Shown here piece by piece: positions 15,364 through 23,247 of a DNA stretch of 31,470 nucleotides. Location: positions 3,754 to 35,223 of the forward strand of contig ONXZ01000006.1 in NCBI GenBank assembly GCA_900321905.1, in the 5' to 3' direction. The DNA is from an uncultured Eubacteriales bacterium (GTDB lineage: Bacteria > Bacillota > Clostridia > Oscillospirales > Acutalibacteraceae). The first letter of the stretch is position 1; the number at the start of each line of letters is the position of its first letter. The notes under the pieces were generated by a model. The model saw nothing but the letters and a program-made list of their open reading frames with translations. It was not told where the DNA came from and did no database searches. The position numbers and the translations under genes were made by a program.

Positions 15364-15975
15364 AATTGATGATGACGGTGACATATCGTAATCAAGGAAA
15401 GGATAATCGGTTGCTGTCTGCTCAAGGTCTTTATAGACGTAAGCAGGCTCGTTACCCTCTTCAAGGTTTGCGATGATGAATGTGTGATTTCTGTCGGTAG
15501 AGAGGTCGAAGAAATCCGCAAAATCGCCGTCTGTGTTTACCTCAACAGTAAGGGTAACCATTACAGTTTCGCCGTCAAGTTCTGTGTAAGTGGTGTTGTT
15601 TACTGTTGAAATTACAATAACAAAAGCGTTATTGTCCTCGTCTTTTTTGTAGCCGCCGTACTCAAAGCCTGAATTTTCAACATCGGCAATTGAACGAACC
15701 TGAGTGATATTGATATCATCAGTGTAATTTGCTGTCATATTGAAGATTGCAACGCTTGAAATATCGGACAGTACAAAATTAACTGTGTATGTTTGACCTG
15801 CAGCAAGTGAGTTGCCGTCAACCTCTTCATCGTTTGAATCGAGGAACTGCGTCTTGATAAATGGAGATTCTTCACCAAGAGGAACAGCCTCTGCTAAAGC
15901 GGTATATGGCATTGCTGCGATAATTAAAACAATGGAAAGGGCAGTAATCATTATTTTAAAAAGTGTCTTTTTCAT
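14914..15975 (-). CDS. Secreted protein: cohesin-like domain, CnaB/carboxypeptidase-regulatory-like domain, type I-like dockerin
   Basis: 353 aa. A signal peptide (about 1-29, ends YTALAEA) leads to a beta-rich domain (about 38-190) with AAGQTYTVNFVLSDISS and VAIFNMTANYTDDINITQV, a strand pattern like cohesins. A second domain (about 205-285, TVTGSVKVSKDV to SGNEVTDYPVIPV) looks like a carboxypeptidase-regulatory or CnaB fold and sits where cellulosomal X modules sit. The C-terminus is a dockerin: two EF-hand-like loops, DYDSSGTMNVLDKSGF and DLDGSGGPNVLDKSIF, with Asp at 1, 3 and 12 and Asn at 9. Dockerins bind cohesins through such paired calcium loops. ATG 15975 has only a weak GTGA upstream. 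No catalytic domain is present, so it is a connector or adaptor rather than an enzyme. Confidence 0.83.
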   Translation of the reverse strand: MKKTLFKIMITALSIVLIIAAMPYTALAEAVPLGEESPFIKTQFLDSNDEEVDGNSLAAGQTYTVNFVLSDISSVAIFNMTANYTDDINITQVRSIADVENSGFEYGGYKKDEDNNAFVIVISTVNNTTYTELDGETVMVTLTVEVNTDGDFADFFDLSTDRNHTFIIANLEEGNEPAYVYKDLEQTATDYPFLDYDMSPSSSITVTGSVKVSKDVNGATYEEYSYVANATVNAVDAQGDVLATVTTNNEGKFSITVPSGAVALTIVKYCVPERTITLSGNEVTDYPVIPVIAVDYDSSGTMNVLDKSGFTSRFDAGDPDADLDGSGGPNVLDKSIFSGFEVGVPFAYNDMTL

Positions 15976-16019
15976 AATAAATCACTACTCTGTGCTAAGC
16001 ACAAATTATTCCTTGCTAC

Positions 16020-16043
16020 GGATTGCCCCTTGCGGGGCAACCC
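16020..16043 (-). other. Intercistronic hairpin with a GCAA tetraloop
   Basis: As RNA: GGGUUGCCCC-GCAA-GGGGCAAUCC, ten pairs (one G-U) with a GNRA loop, in the 103-base gap between the 2,132-aa and 353-aa genes. No U-run follows. It may protect the 3' end of the upstream message or set the ratio of the two products. Confidence 0.6.
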
Positions 16044-16078
16044 GTTGATTAGATAATGTATATAATAATTATATACTA

Positions 16079-16528
16079 TTAAAGAGTCATATCGTTATAA
16101 GCGAACGGAACGCCAACCTCAAAGCCGCTGAATGTTGACTTATCAAGTACGTTCGGACCGCCTGAACCGTCAAGGTCTGCGTCAGGATCGCCTGCGTCAA
16201 ACCTGCTTGTGAAGCCTGACTTATCAAGTACGTTCATAGTACCGGATGAGTCGTAGTCAACAGCGATTACAGGAATTACAGGATAATCTGTAACTTCGTT
16301 GCCCGAAAGTGTAATTGTTCTTTCAGGTACGCAGTACTTAACAATTGTAAGAGCAACAGCAGTGTCAGGAACTTCAATCTCGAACTTACCTTCAACGTCT
16401 GTTGTAGTTGTTGCAACAACCTCACCCTGTGCGTCAACAGCGTTAACAGTTGCATTTGCTACATATGAGTATTCCTCATATGTGTCGCCGTTAACATCCT
16501 TGGATACCTTAACCGCACCTGTTACGGT
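16079..16528 (-). repeat. 450-bp duplicated dockerin module, copy 2
   Basis: Partner of 14914-15363, at the 3' end of the 2,132-aa gene. In the dockerin part the two copies differ by one amino acid (Ile or Thr in NVLDKS-x-FSGF). Confidence 0.85.
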
Positions 16529-19500
16529 GTAGCCTGTCGGCTCAGGTTCAGCAGTGAACTCTTCAAGGTTGTTTTCAGCAATGATGAGGTGTGATTTAGC
16601 AGTGTAGCAATCACTTACTTCTGCGTCTGTTGAGTCAGCGTCAGCGCGGCCTGCCTTAGCAGTTGTAACTGCCTCGCCGAGTGCGTCGATGTAAGCCTTC
16701 CAAGACTTGTCAGTGTAAAGTTTGTTGCCCTCTGCGTCCTCGTTAACGATTACGCCGTCCTTAACTGTACCGAAGCGAACTGCATTTGCTGTAGTAGCAA
16801 TTTCAGTGTAGTTCTTAACTTCATCAGCTTCGTACTTGCCCTTTGATGAGTAAGCGAATCTGTGAGTTGTGCCGTCAGTAGCAGGTGTGTAAGCGCTGTA
16901 TGCATTGTCAGATGCATGCTGAATCTCGTTTTCGAGTCTGTTGCCTGTCACATATGAGATATGTGTTGCGTCTGCTCTGCTCTTATAGAGTTCATACAGA
17001 CGGATTGCCTCACTAATCTCAACTGCAGAAGCAGATGTTGAATAGGTCGGCTGGTATACATAAAGTGTACCTTCGATAGGATCGCCGATTTCATAGCCGT
17101 CAAGTTTGCTGTAAACATCGCCGTCCTTGGTGTAGTATTCTGTGTCATACTGATATGTTGTATCAGTTGTAGCAACAGGATTCCACTCAGTTGAAAGGAT
17201 ACCTTCAGCCTCTTTTGCAACCTTAACCATAGCCTCGTAGTTTGCTACGATGAAGTTAACGTTGTTAAGACCTTCGCGGTCCTCACTTACGCTCTCAACG
17301 ATTCTGTCAGCAGCGTTCTTAACGTTAGCCTTAACCTGTTCCATCCAATAAGAGAGGTTGTTATCAAGCTGTTCGTAACGTGAACGATACTCGTCACCGT
17401 CGTTAGGTTTAGTGATTGTCTGACCTTCAGGCATCTTGTAAGTCGGGTCGTCAGTTGAGTTAACTTTCTCGCCGTTCTCATCTCTGTATACATACTGAAT
17501 CTGGCTGTAAAGAGGATTCTTGTCGGCGTCAGTTGCCTGAACATCGCCGTCAGTGAGATACGGATAATCGTAAGTCGTTGTATCCCAAACCTTTTCATAT
17601 TTAACAGAGTTAGCAATGTACCATACGCCGTCAACCTTAACAACAGCCTGGCCTGTAGCGTCCTTACCGCCTGTTACGTCAGAATCGGTAAGAGCGTGAG
17701 TAGCGTCAGCATAGTAAATCGGAAGCTGGCAGTCAACATCGTTGTACCAATAGCCGTCTTCGCCCTTAGTAGCTTCAACAAGCATCTTGGAAGGAAGGTT
17801 AACTGTTGTAGGTACAGGCTTGTAAGCCTTGTCGCCGTATGTTGCAGTTGAATCTTTTTTAACTGTTGCCTTGATTGTTGTAGAACCGAGGTAACGAGCG
17901 TTAGTAGCGTTGATTGGCTTAGAAATCTCTGCAACTGCGAGCTGGAATGCGTTTTGAAGTGAATCGTAAATTGATACATCTTCAAGGTCATCCCTCTGAT
18001 AAGCAGCCATAGTCTGAATATCAGCGTCGTATGCCTGCTGAAGTGTAGCAGCCTGAGTATCATCTGCTACATAAATGTTAAGTGTTGTCTTAGCCTCGTC
18101 GTTATTTCTGAACATATCAAGGTTAACAGTATCAGAGAACTTGGAAAGTTCTGTAGAACCGTCATACTTGAGGAATACCTTAGATGAATCTGCAGTATTC
18201 TTCTTAAGTCTGTTCTTACCAACGCCGAAGTATACACCGGGAACAGGAGTACCCCAAGAGATAGATACCTTAGAGTTCTGACCGTAGTTACCCTGGAGAA
18301 GACCGGTTGTAGGCTGTACGAATACAGCGCTGTAGAGGTACTCTTCAGTACCGTCTGATTTTACACGTGCAAGTTCACGGATAACACCCTTAACATAACC
18401 TGTTGCGAGTGCTTCGTCAAATGTCCAAACAACGTGAGGACGGGTTGTGAAACCGTCAGAGTTCTTAATCGTGTCGGAAAGAGCACCGATTTCAGCCTCT
18501 GTGTAACCCATATAACCGCCGCCAAGACCGCCGCCTGAACCGTCATCGTTAACAGTTGAATTGATAGCGTTAGTGTTCTTGGTGCCACGGTACCATGTGC
18601 CATCATAATAGTAGTCATAAAGGTCATAGTTGATGATGTTACCGGTTGCTCTGTCAATAGCAGCATAAGCAAGAGTTGTATCCGAGCCGCTTGCTGTTGA
18701 CTGAGTTGAAGCAACTTTGCCGTTTGTTACAGCATAGTACTTTGTACCGCTCTTAGCATATGTGAAGATACCGTCCATAGCCTTATATCCGTCACCGAAC
18801 AGCGTGCTATAGAGGTTCTTCATATAGAATGTCTTAGAGTTGATTGAGTTAGGATCGCTCATCGGGATAATGAAATCCTTAGGAGTATAATACTCAAAAC
18901 CATTGTTACCGCTTGGACACTTGGTGTAGTTAGCAGTTGTTGTGTTGTTGTTAAGAGTATTACCGTTGTAAGCAGTTTCAGCCCAACCCTTTTCAGTTGT
19001 GTGGTACATATAAGTCTTAGTCTGGAGACCTGTGTAAAGCGCAGTGCCGCCCTCGCCAAGAGTTACGTTGTAAGTAATTGTAAATGTGTAAAGAATGTTA
19101 GTTGAAGGTGCTTTACCTGTAATAGCAATCTTTGCAGTTTGCTCAGGTGCGACGTCAGCAGTTGTCTTTGCAACGCTTACAAGTGGTGTTGTCGGTGTAG
19201 TTGTGCTACCGTCACTTGTAACAGCACTGATGTCAACGCCTGTAACCTTAACATAAAGTCTGTTGTCCTGAACTACCTGTCCGTTAGTTCTGCCGGTTGT
19301 GTTATACGCTCTGTTAACACCGATAGAACCGTTCTTGATGTTGAGGTAGTTAGTATCAAGGTTAGAGTTTGCTGTAAGACCTGATACAGACGGATTGTCT
19401 ACAGATGCTGTAACAGCGCCGAACTTGTGCGCACCAATCTGAGGTGCAAATTCAGGCATAAAGCTGTTAACTGCTGTTGCAGCAAACATAGCCGCAGTCC

Positions 19501-22477
19501 AGGCACCCTTAGGACCTGTTGCGTTTACGCCGTCAAAACCGCCGAGTGCTGCGTACAGGTTAGCAACAATAAGCGACAGATAACCGAGGTCGTTACTTGA
19601 TGTAACAGTACCAACGTTCTGATAGCCCTTATAGTTACCAAGCCATGAAACATGGAGCATTGTGTCGAACGGTGATGATGAGCCAAGCTCTGAATATGTC
19701 GGAAGAACATGAGCGTAGCCCTTGCCGTAACGCGGACCAAGGAGATTGTTGATGAACGAAACGAGAATGTCGTTATAAACGAGTTCGTCAACGCCCTTCT
19801 TTGTAATCGGGTCAGAACATACGATTGTGTAAAGTCTGTTGAGGAAGTTTGTAATACCGCCGCCATTGTCAGAAATCTCAAGGATACCTCTGATAATGTC
19901 ATTGTAAAGCAGGTCATACGAATTGAACTGTCCGTCATAAGACGATGAACCGTACTGAAGTTGACCGAGTACAGGTAAGAGTTTGTTGATTACGTTATCA
20001 ACATTTACCCAGATTGTGTTTGTCGGCTGAACAAGCGACTTACCTGTTGAATCAGCAACACCGAGAAGTGTTGCAACAGACTTGCTCTGGATGTTTGTAG
20101 CAGCGCCAGCCTTTGTGCCTGCATATTTGCAGTCAGAAGCATAGTAGCAAACTACTGAGTTAGCAAGTGTCCAGAGGTCGTTTGTGCCTTCTGTGTAGAA
20201 GCCTGCAGCACCGGGTGCAGCAGCGTCATAAGCGTTCCACTCATTACCGCTTGAATCACGAACAGGAACGAATGCCTGTACAACGTAACCGACAGCGTCA
20301 CGAACCATAGGAAGAATGCAGGTGTTGAAGTCTGCGTTAATCATTCCGTCTGAATCGTAAGTGATGAGTGATGAGTAATCTCTGCCGGGAAGTACATATG
20401 AGAGATATTCAGCAAGTGCAAGATAGCCTGCGCCCTCTGCGTCCTTAACTTTATCCCAGTCTTCCTTGTGGATTGTGCTTGCAATACTTACATTCTGTAC
20501 TACAGCAGCGATACCAAGCGGAATAGCAGCCTCTTCAAAGTTCTGCTCTGTGAGGTTTGTAGTTCCGTTGTAAGTGATGTTGTGCTTCTTGTAGAATGTG
20601 TTGAAGATGTACGGGTCTGCAGCGTTTGCAGCGTACTCAAACATTGCAAGTGCATTAGAAACAAGTGTATCAACGCTTGTCTTAATGTTAGCGGCTTTGC
20701 CTGAACCTGTGAGGTCAAGGTTGCCTGTTGTTACCATAGTAGGTACTGTAAGGTTTGTGCCTACAACGCCTCTCTCTGAACCCTGGAAGCCGATGTTGTC
20801 GCTGTTCGGGAAGAGAACCTTTGTAGCAGCAACGAGAAGGTCGTTGAGAGCTGCAGGAATTGATGAATAAGCGTCGTTATCAAATGCTTCTGTAACGAAA
20901 TCGTCAATTTCCTTTGTGCCTGTCTGCTCAAAGTAGAGGTTGATAGGACCTGTCTGTACGTCAAAGTAGTAATCAGCCATTGGGCTGTAACGAAGTTTAA
21001 CGAAGAGTGACTTGGACTTGATATCTCTCCAGTTGTTCTTAGCGTCTTCAGCGATGCTACGGTCAAATGTGAGGTTAGTCTTGATGTACTCTTTCATCTC
21101 TGCTGCTGTCATATCATAACTGCCGCAGATTTCAGCAATCCATTCGTCAACCTTGTCGTACATGTCTGCGCCCTTATTTGCTGTGCTCCAGCCGTATTTA
21201 GCTGAACGCCACAAGAAATAATGGTTGTCGAAGTTTGTACCGCGATTGTTCTCGGTATCATCTTCGTTGTCGTAATTTACATGAACAAGACCGAGTGTAT
21301 CCTTGAGAGCAGTCTTCCAGGCAATCTTTGCTGCGGAATAAGCAATATCAAGAAGGTTGTCAGTCTTATTAACAACAAGTTTCTGGTCACCGTAACGGAA
21401 AAGACGAACGTTACCGTCATCTGTATAGTAGAGGTTAGCGTCCCATGTTGTGCCGTTTGCAGCATTGTATCCGTTAACGATTGTTGCAGTGTTTTCCTCT
21501 GTGAACTCAATGCCCTGTTCCTCAGCATAAGCTGCGAGCGCCGCATAACGAGTCTTTGAAGAATCCGCTGCTACGTCGAGATCTTTGTTAGCCTCAGTGT
21601 ATGTAATCTCTGCATTAATCTGCTGGAGAAGTTGTGTGCTGAGAGCCTCGAAAAGTCTGTCGTCAAAGTTCCAGTTTTTGAGGTTACCGTTGCTGTCAGT
21701 CTGCTTGTAATAAGCAAGTTCTTCCTCTGACCACCACTTTGTGTTGGTAAAGATAAGATTTGCTACTACGTTGTAAGCAAGGTCATTCTGATAATTGTCC
21801 CACATTCCGAGCGTATCTTTGAGCAGGTCGAAGATATCGCTGCTGCCTGCGATATTTTTGATAACACCGCCAAGGATTGAACCAAGGTTAAAGTCACCGA
21901 TAACAAGTTTACGGAAAACGTTGTTGCCGTCCTTAGTGTTATCATAAAGCAACTGTGCTACTGAAAGAAGAATTTCTTTTGCAGTGTACTGTGAGCGGTA
22001 ACTTCTGCCGCACTTTGATACTACGTCTGATGAAGATGTTGAATAGTTGTTTGCCAGATCAGCAACACCGTTGAGGTTGATGTTCTTAACATCGCCGCCG
22101 ATAAGACCGCCGTATGAATCAAGGAGGTCGTCAGCCTGCTCAACTGTGTAAATAAGACCGTCTACGCTGTCCATATAAGCGTCAATCTTAATGGTAGCGA
22201 CAACGATGTTCTGGCTGAAGTGGTATTCATCAAAACCAACAAGGTTCTTCATTGTCCAGGAGAGGTTAGCGTCTGCCCAGTCAAGAATAGCCTCTGCTGT
22301 CTGCTCGTCAGTCTGCTCTGCCCATGCAAGGAAGTTGTATGCGAGGTTCTCATCATGATAATCCTCAGCCCTTGCGTAAGCGGTAAGCACGCCTGTAAAG
22401 CAAGAAATAGCCATCAAAGCGGAGAGGAACAAAGCAATCAGTTTCTTTGTGAAAATTTTAGATTTTTTTGATTCCAA
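16079..22477 (-). CDS. Giant secreted protein (2,132 aa) with FIVAR-like region and C-terminal dockerin
   Basis: The N-terminus has a Lys-rich start and signal peptide (to about residue 36, GVLTAYARA). Residues ~40-1000 are mainly helical and Leu/Asn/Tyr-rich without a recognised domain; a beta-rich stretch follows (about 1000-1500, with NRLYVKVTGVDISAV and TNILYTFTITYNV). Residues ~1750-1990 look FIVAR-like, best seen in SWKAYIDALGEAVTTAKAG. The C-terminus repeats the 353-aa neighbour: X-module-like domain (TVTGAVKVSKDV on) and a dockerin with two NVLDKS loops. The start is TTG 22477; GGAGG lies 11 bases upstream, slightly far. It heads a minus-strand unit of four genes. No glycosidase, protease or adhesin family is recognisable, and the N-terminal 1,700 residues may be a new family. 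Confidence 0.85.
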   Translation of the reverse strand: MESKKSKIFTKKLIALFLSALMAISCFTGVLTAYARAEDYHDENLAYNFLAWAEQTDEQTAEAILDWADANLSWTMKNLVGFDEYHFSQNIVVATIKIDAYMDSVDGLIYTVEQADDLLDSYGGLIGGDVKNINLNGVADLANNYSTSSSDVVSKCGRSYRSQYTAKEILLSVAQLLYDNTKDGNNVFRKLVIGDFNLGSILGGVIKNIAGSSDIFDLLKDTLGMWDNYQNDLAYNVVANLIFTNTKWWSEEELAYYKQTDSNGNLKNWNFDDRLFEALSTQLLQQINAEITYTEANKDLDVAADSSKTRYAALAAYAEEQGIEFTEENTATIVNGYNAANGTTWDANLYYTDDGNVRLFRYGDQKLVVNKTDNLLDIAYSAAKIAWKTALKDTLGLVHVNYDNEDDTENNRGTNFDNHYFLWRSAKYGWSTANKGADMYDKVDEWIAEICGSYDMTAAEMKEYIKTNLTFDRSIAEDAKNNWRDIKSKSLFVKLRYSPMADYYFDVQTGPINLYFEQTGTKEIDDFVTEAFDNDAYSSIPAALNDLLVAATKVLFPNSDNIGFQGSERGVVGTNLTVPTMVTTGNLDLTGSGKAANIKTSVDTLVSNALAMFEYAANAADPYIFNTFYKKHNITYNGTTNLTEQNFEEAAIPLGIAAVVQNVSIASTIHKEDWDKVKDAEGAGYLALAEYLSYVLPGRDYSSLITYDSDGMINADFNTCILPMVRDAVGYVVQAFVPVRDSSGNEWNAYDAAAPGAAGFYTEGTNDLWTLANSVVCYYASDCKYAGTKAGAATNIQSKSVATLLGVADSTGKSLVQPTNTIWVNVDNVINKLLPVLGQLQYGSSSYDGQFNSYDLLYNDIIRGILEISDNGGGITNFLNRLYTIVCSDPITKKGVDELVYNDILVSFINNLLGPRYGKGYAHVLPTYSELGSSSPFDTMLHVSWLGNYKGYQNVGTVTSSNDLGYLSLIVANLYAALGGFDGVNATGPKGAWTAAMFAATAVNSFMPEFAPQIGAHKFGAVTASVDNPSVSGLTANSNLDTNYLNIKNGSIGVNRAYNTTGRTNGQVVQDNRLYVKVTGVDISAVTSDGSTTTPTTPLVSVAKTTADVAPEQTAKIAITGKAPSTNILYTFTITYNVTLGEGGTALYTGLQTKTYMYHTTEKGWAETAYNGNTLNNNTTTANYTKCPSGNNGFEYYTPKDFIIPMSDPNSINSKTFYMKNLYSTLFGDGYKAMDGIFTYAKSGTKYYAVTNGKVASTQSTASGSDTTLAYAAIDRATGNIINYDLYDYYYDGTWYRGTKNTNAINSTVNDDGSGGGLGGGYMGYTEAEIGALSDTIKNSDGFTTRPHVVWTFDEALATGYVKGVIRELARVKSDGTEEYLYSAVFVQPTTGLLQGNYGQNSKVSISWGTPVPGVYFGVGKNRLKKNTADSSKVFLKYDGSTELSKFSDTVNLDMFRNNDEAKTTLNIYVADDTQAATLQQAYDADIQTMAAYQRDDLEDVSIYDSLQNAFQLAVAEISKPINATNARYLGSTTIKATVKKDSTATYGDKAYKPVPTTVNLPSKMLVEATKGEDGYWYNDVDCQLPIYYADATHALTDSDVTGGKDATGQAVVKVDGVWYIANSVKYEKVWDTTTYDYPYLTDGDVQATDADKNPLYSQIQYVYRDENGEKVNSTDDPTYKMPEGQTITKPNDGDEYRSRYEQLDNNLSYWMEQVKANVKNAADRIVESVSEDREGLNNVNFIVANYEAMVKVAKEAEGILSTEWNPVATTDTTYQYDTEYYTKDGDVYSKLDGYEIGDPIEGTLYVYQPTYSTSASAVEISEAIRLYELYKSRADATHISYVTGNRLENEIQHASDNAYSAYTPATDGTTHRFAYSSKGKYEADEVKNYTEIATTANAVRFGTVKDGVIVNEDAEGNKLYTDKSWKAYIDALGEAVTTAKAGRADADSTDAEVSDCYTAKSHLIIAENNLEEFTAEPEPTGYTVTGAVKVSKDVNGDTYEEYSYVANATVNAVDAQGEVVATTTTDVEGKFEIEVPDTAVALTIVKYCVPERTITLSGNEVTDYPVIPVIAVDYDSSGTMNVLDKSGFTSRFDAGDPDADLDGSGGPNVLDKSTFSGFEVGVPFAYNDMTL

Positions 22478-22633
22478 TTTTAAATTTTCCTCCGTATAAA
22501 ATATTACGAATAACGCGATTTTCTGATTTTACGGTACGTCACAATCTCTGACCTCACTGCAAAAATTGCAGCAGACTGAAGGTATTTCACCGCCGTCAGG
22601 ACGAATGTCCCGTCAAAAAAACGCATATCACGC
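22478..22633 (-). promoter_or_regulatory. Structured 5' leader of the dockerin unit (about 155 nt)
   Basis: From the predicted transcript start near 22633 to the TTG start, the leader contains GGACattcGTCC (about 22603-22614), CTGCAA-ttt-TTGCAG (22557-22571 region) and a CGGTACGT-type stretch near the gene. I could match it to no known riboswitch class. It is long enough for post-transcriptional control. Confidence 0.4.
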
Positions 22634-22639
22634 AAATAT

Positions 22640-22668
22640 ATTAAAACACTAATCACTTATAAAGTCAA
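22640..22668 (-). promoter_or_regulatory. Probable promoter of the dockerin unit
   Basis: Minus strand TTGACT (22668-22663), 17-base spacer, TTTAAT (22645-22640). It is the best match upstream of the 2,132-aa gene. Confidence 0.6.
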
Positions 22669-23116
22669 TAAATTTTTGAGATTTTTTAACCTATTATATA
22701 CAGATGTCCCAAATTGTGAATATTTTGTGAACTTCCCCCTTGACAAATGCCGCTGTTTATAGTATGATTCAAATGCAATATTTACAATTTGTTAATAATC
22801 TTTTTACATTTGTTCAAAATTGGATTTTACACTTTTACAGTTGTGTATGTAAAGTTTAAATCTTTACACGGTGGCTGAATGACAAGTTTGTCCCCTTTAC
22901 ACAACACCATTTTGTGGCGGTATTAAGCGAAAAATCAACATATTGAATACGGCGTAAAGCAGGACGGCTTGCAAAAATTTCGGGCTCGTCCTGTCTGATT
23001 GACTTTTTTTGCAAATTTCGGCAAGCGTATTTTGCCGACTTCAGCAAATTGTTAACAGTTGTTGACAAATATGGTAGAAAAATTTAATAATTTATGAATT
23101 AATTTTGAATTTTATA
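22669..23116. other. Central part of the divergent regulatory gap
   Basis: No credible gene. AT-rich, with several inverted repeats: CAGGACG/CGTCCTG (22960-22993), GGCAA/TTGCC (about 23022-23037), GACAAgttTGTC near 22880, and paired CTTTACAC motifs (22862 and 22898). A TTGACA with downstream TATAGTATGAT (about 22740-22768, plus strand) could be another promoter. The number of dyads suggests binding sites for regulators of one or both giant genes. Confidence 0.45.
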
Positions 23117-23145
23117 TTGACATATGTTTTATAATCTGTTATATA
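23117..23145 (+). promoter_or_regulatory. Strong promoter of the 2,492-aa gene
   Basis: Consensus TTGACA (23117-23122), 17-base spacer and TATATA (23140-23145) with an extended TGt just before it. The predicted transcript start, near 23152, leaves a leader of about 95 nt. Confidence 0.8.
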
Positions 23146-23164
23146 TAATAATGTGTTTGCTTGT

Positions 23165-23219
23165 CGCAAAGCGAAATCCGGAATTGCTTTGCGTTCTCAT
23201 ATGCGAGGTTCACCCCTCG
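23165..23219 (+). promoter_or_regulatory. Two hairpins in the leader of the 2,492-aa gene
   Basis: CGCAAAGC/GCTTTGCG (23165-23193) and CGAGG-ttcacc-CCTCG (23204-23219) stand before the AGGAGA ribosome site (23235-23240). They may stabilise the message of this 7.5-kb gene or control its translation. Confidence 0.5.
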
Positions 23220-23247
23220 TAAATCATTAGAAAAAGGAGAGATGATT

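Noticed and set aside
22478..22633. Known riboswitch in the leader of the dockerin unit
   Set aside because: Hairpins are present, but I could not find the conserved core of the c-di-GMP, SAM, cobalamin, TPP or glycine classes.
22856..23068. 70-codon minus-strand frame in the divergent gap
   Set aside because: TTG start without a ribosome site, no recognisable protein features, and it runs through inverted repeats that look regulatory.
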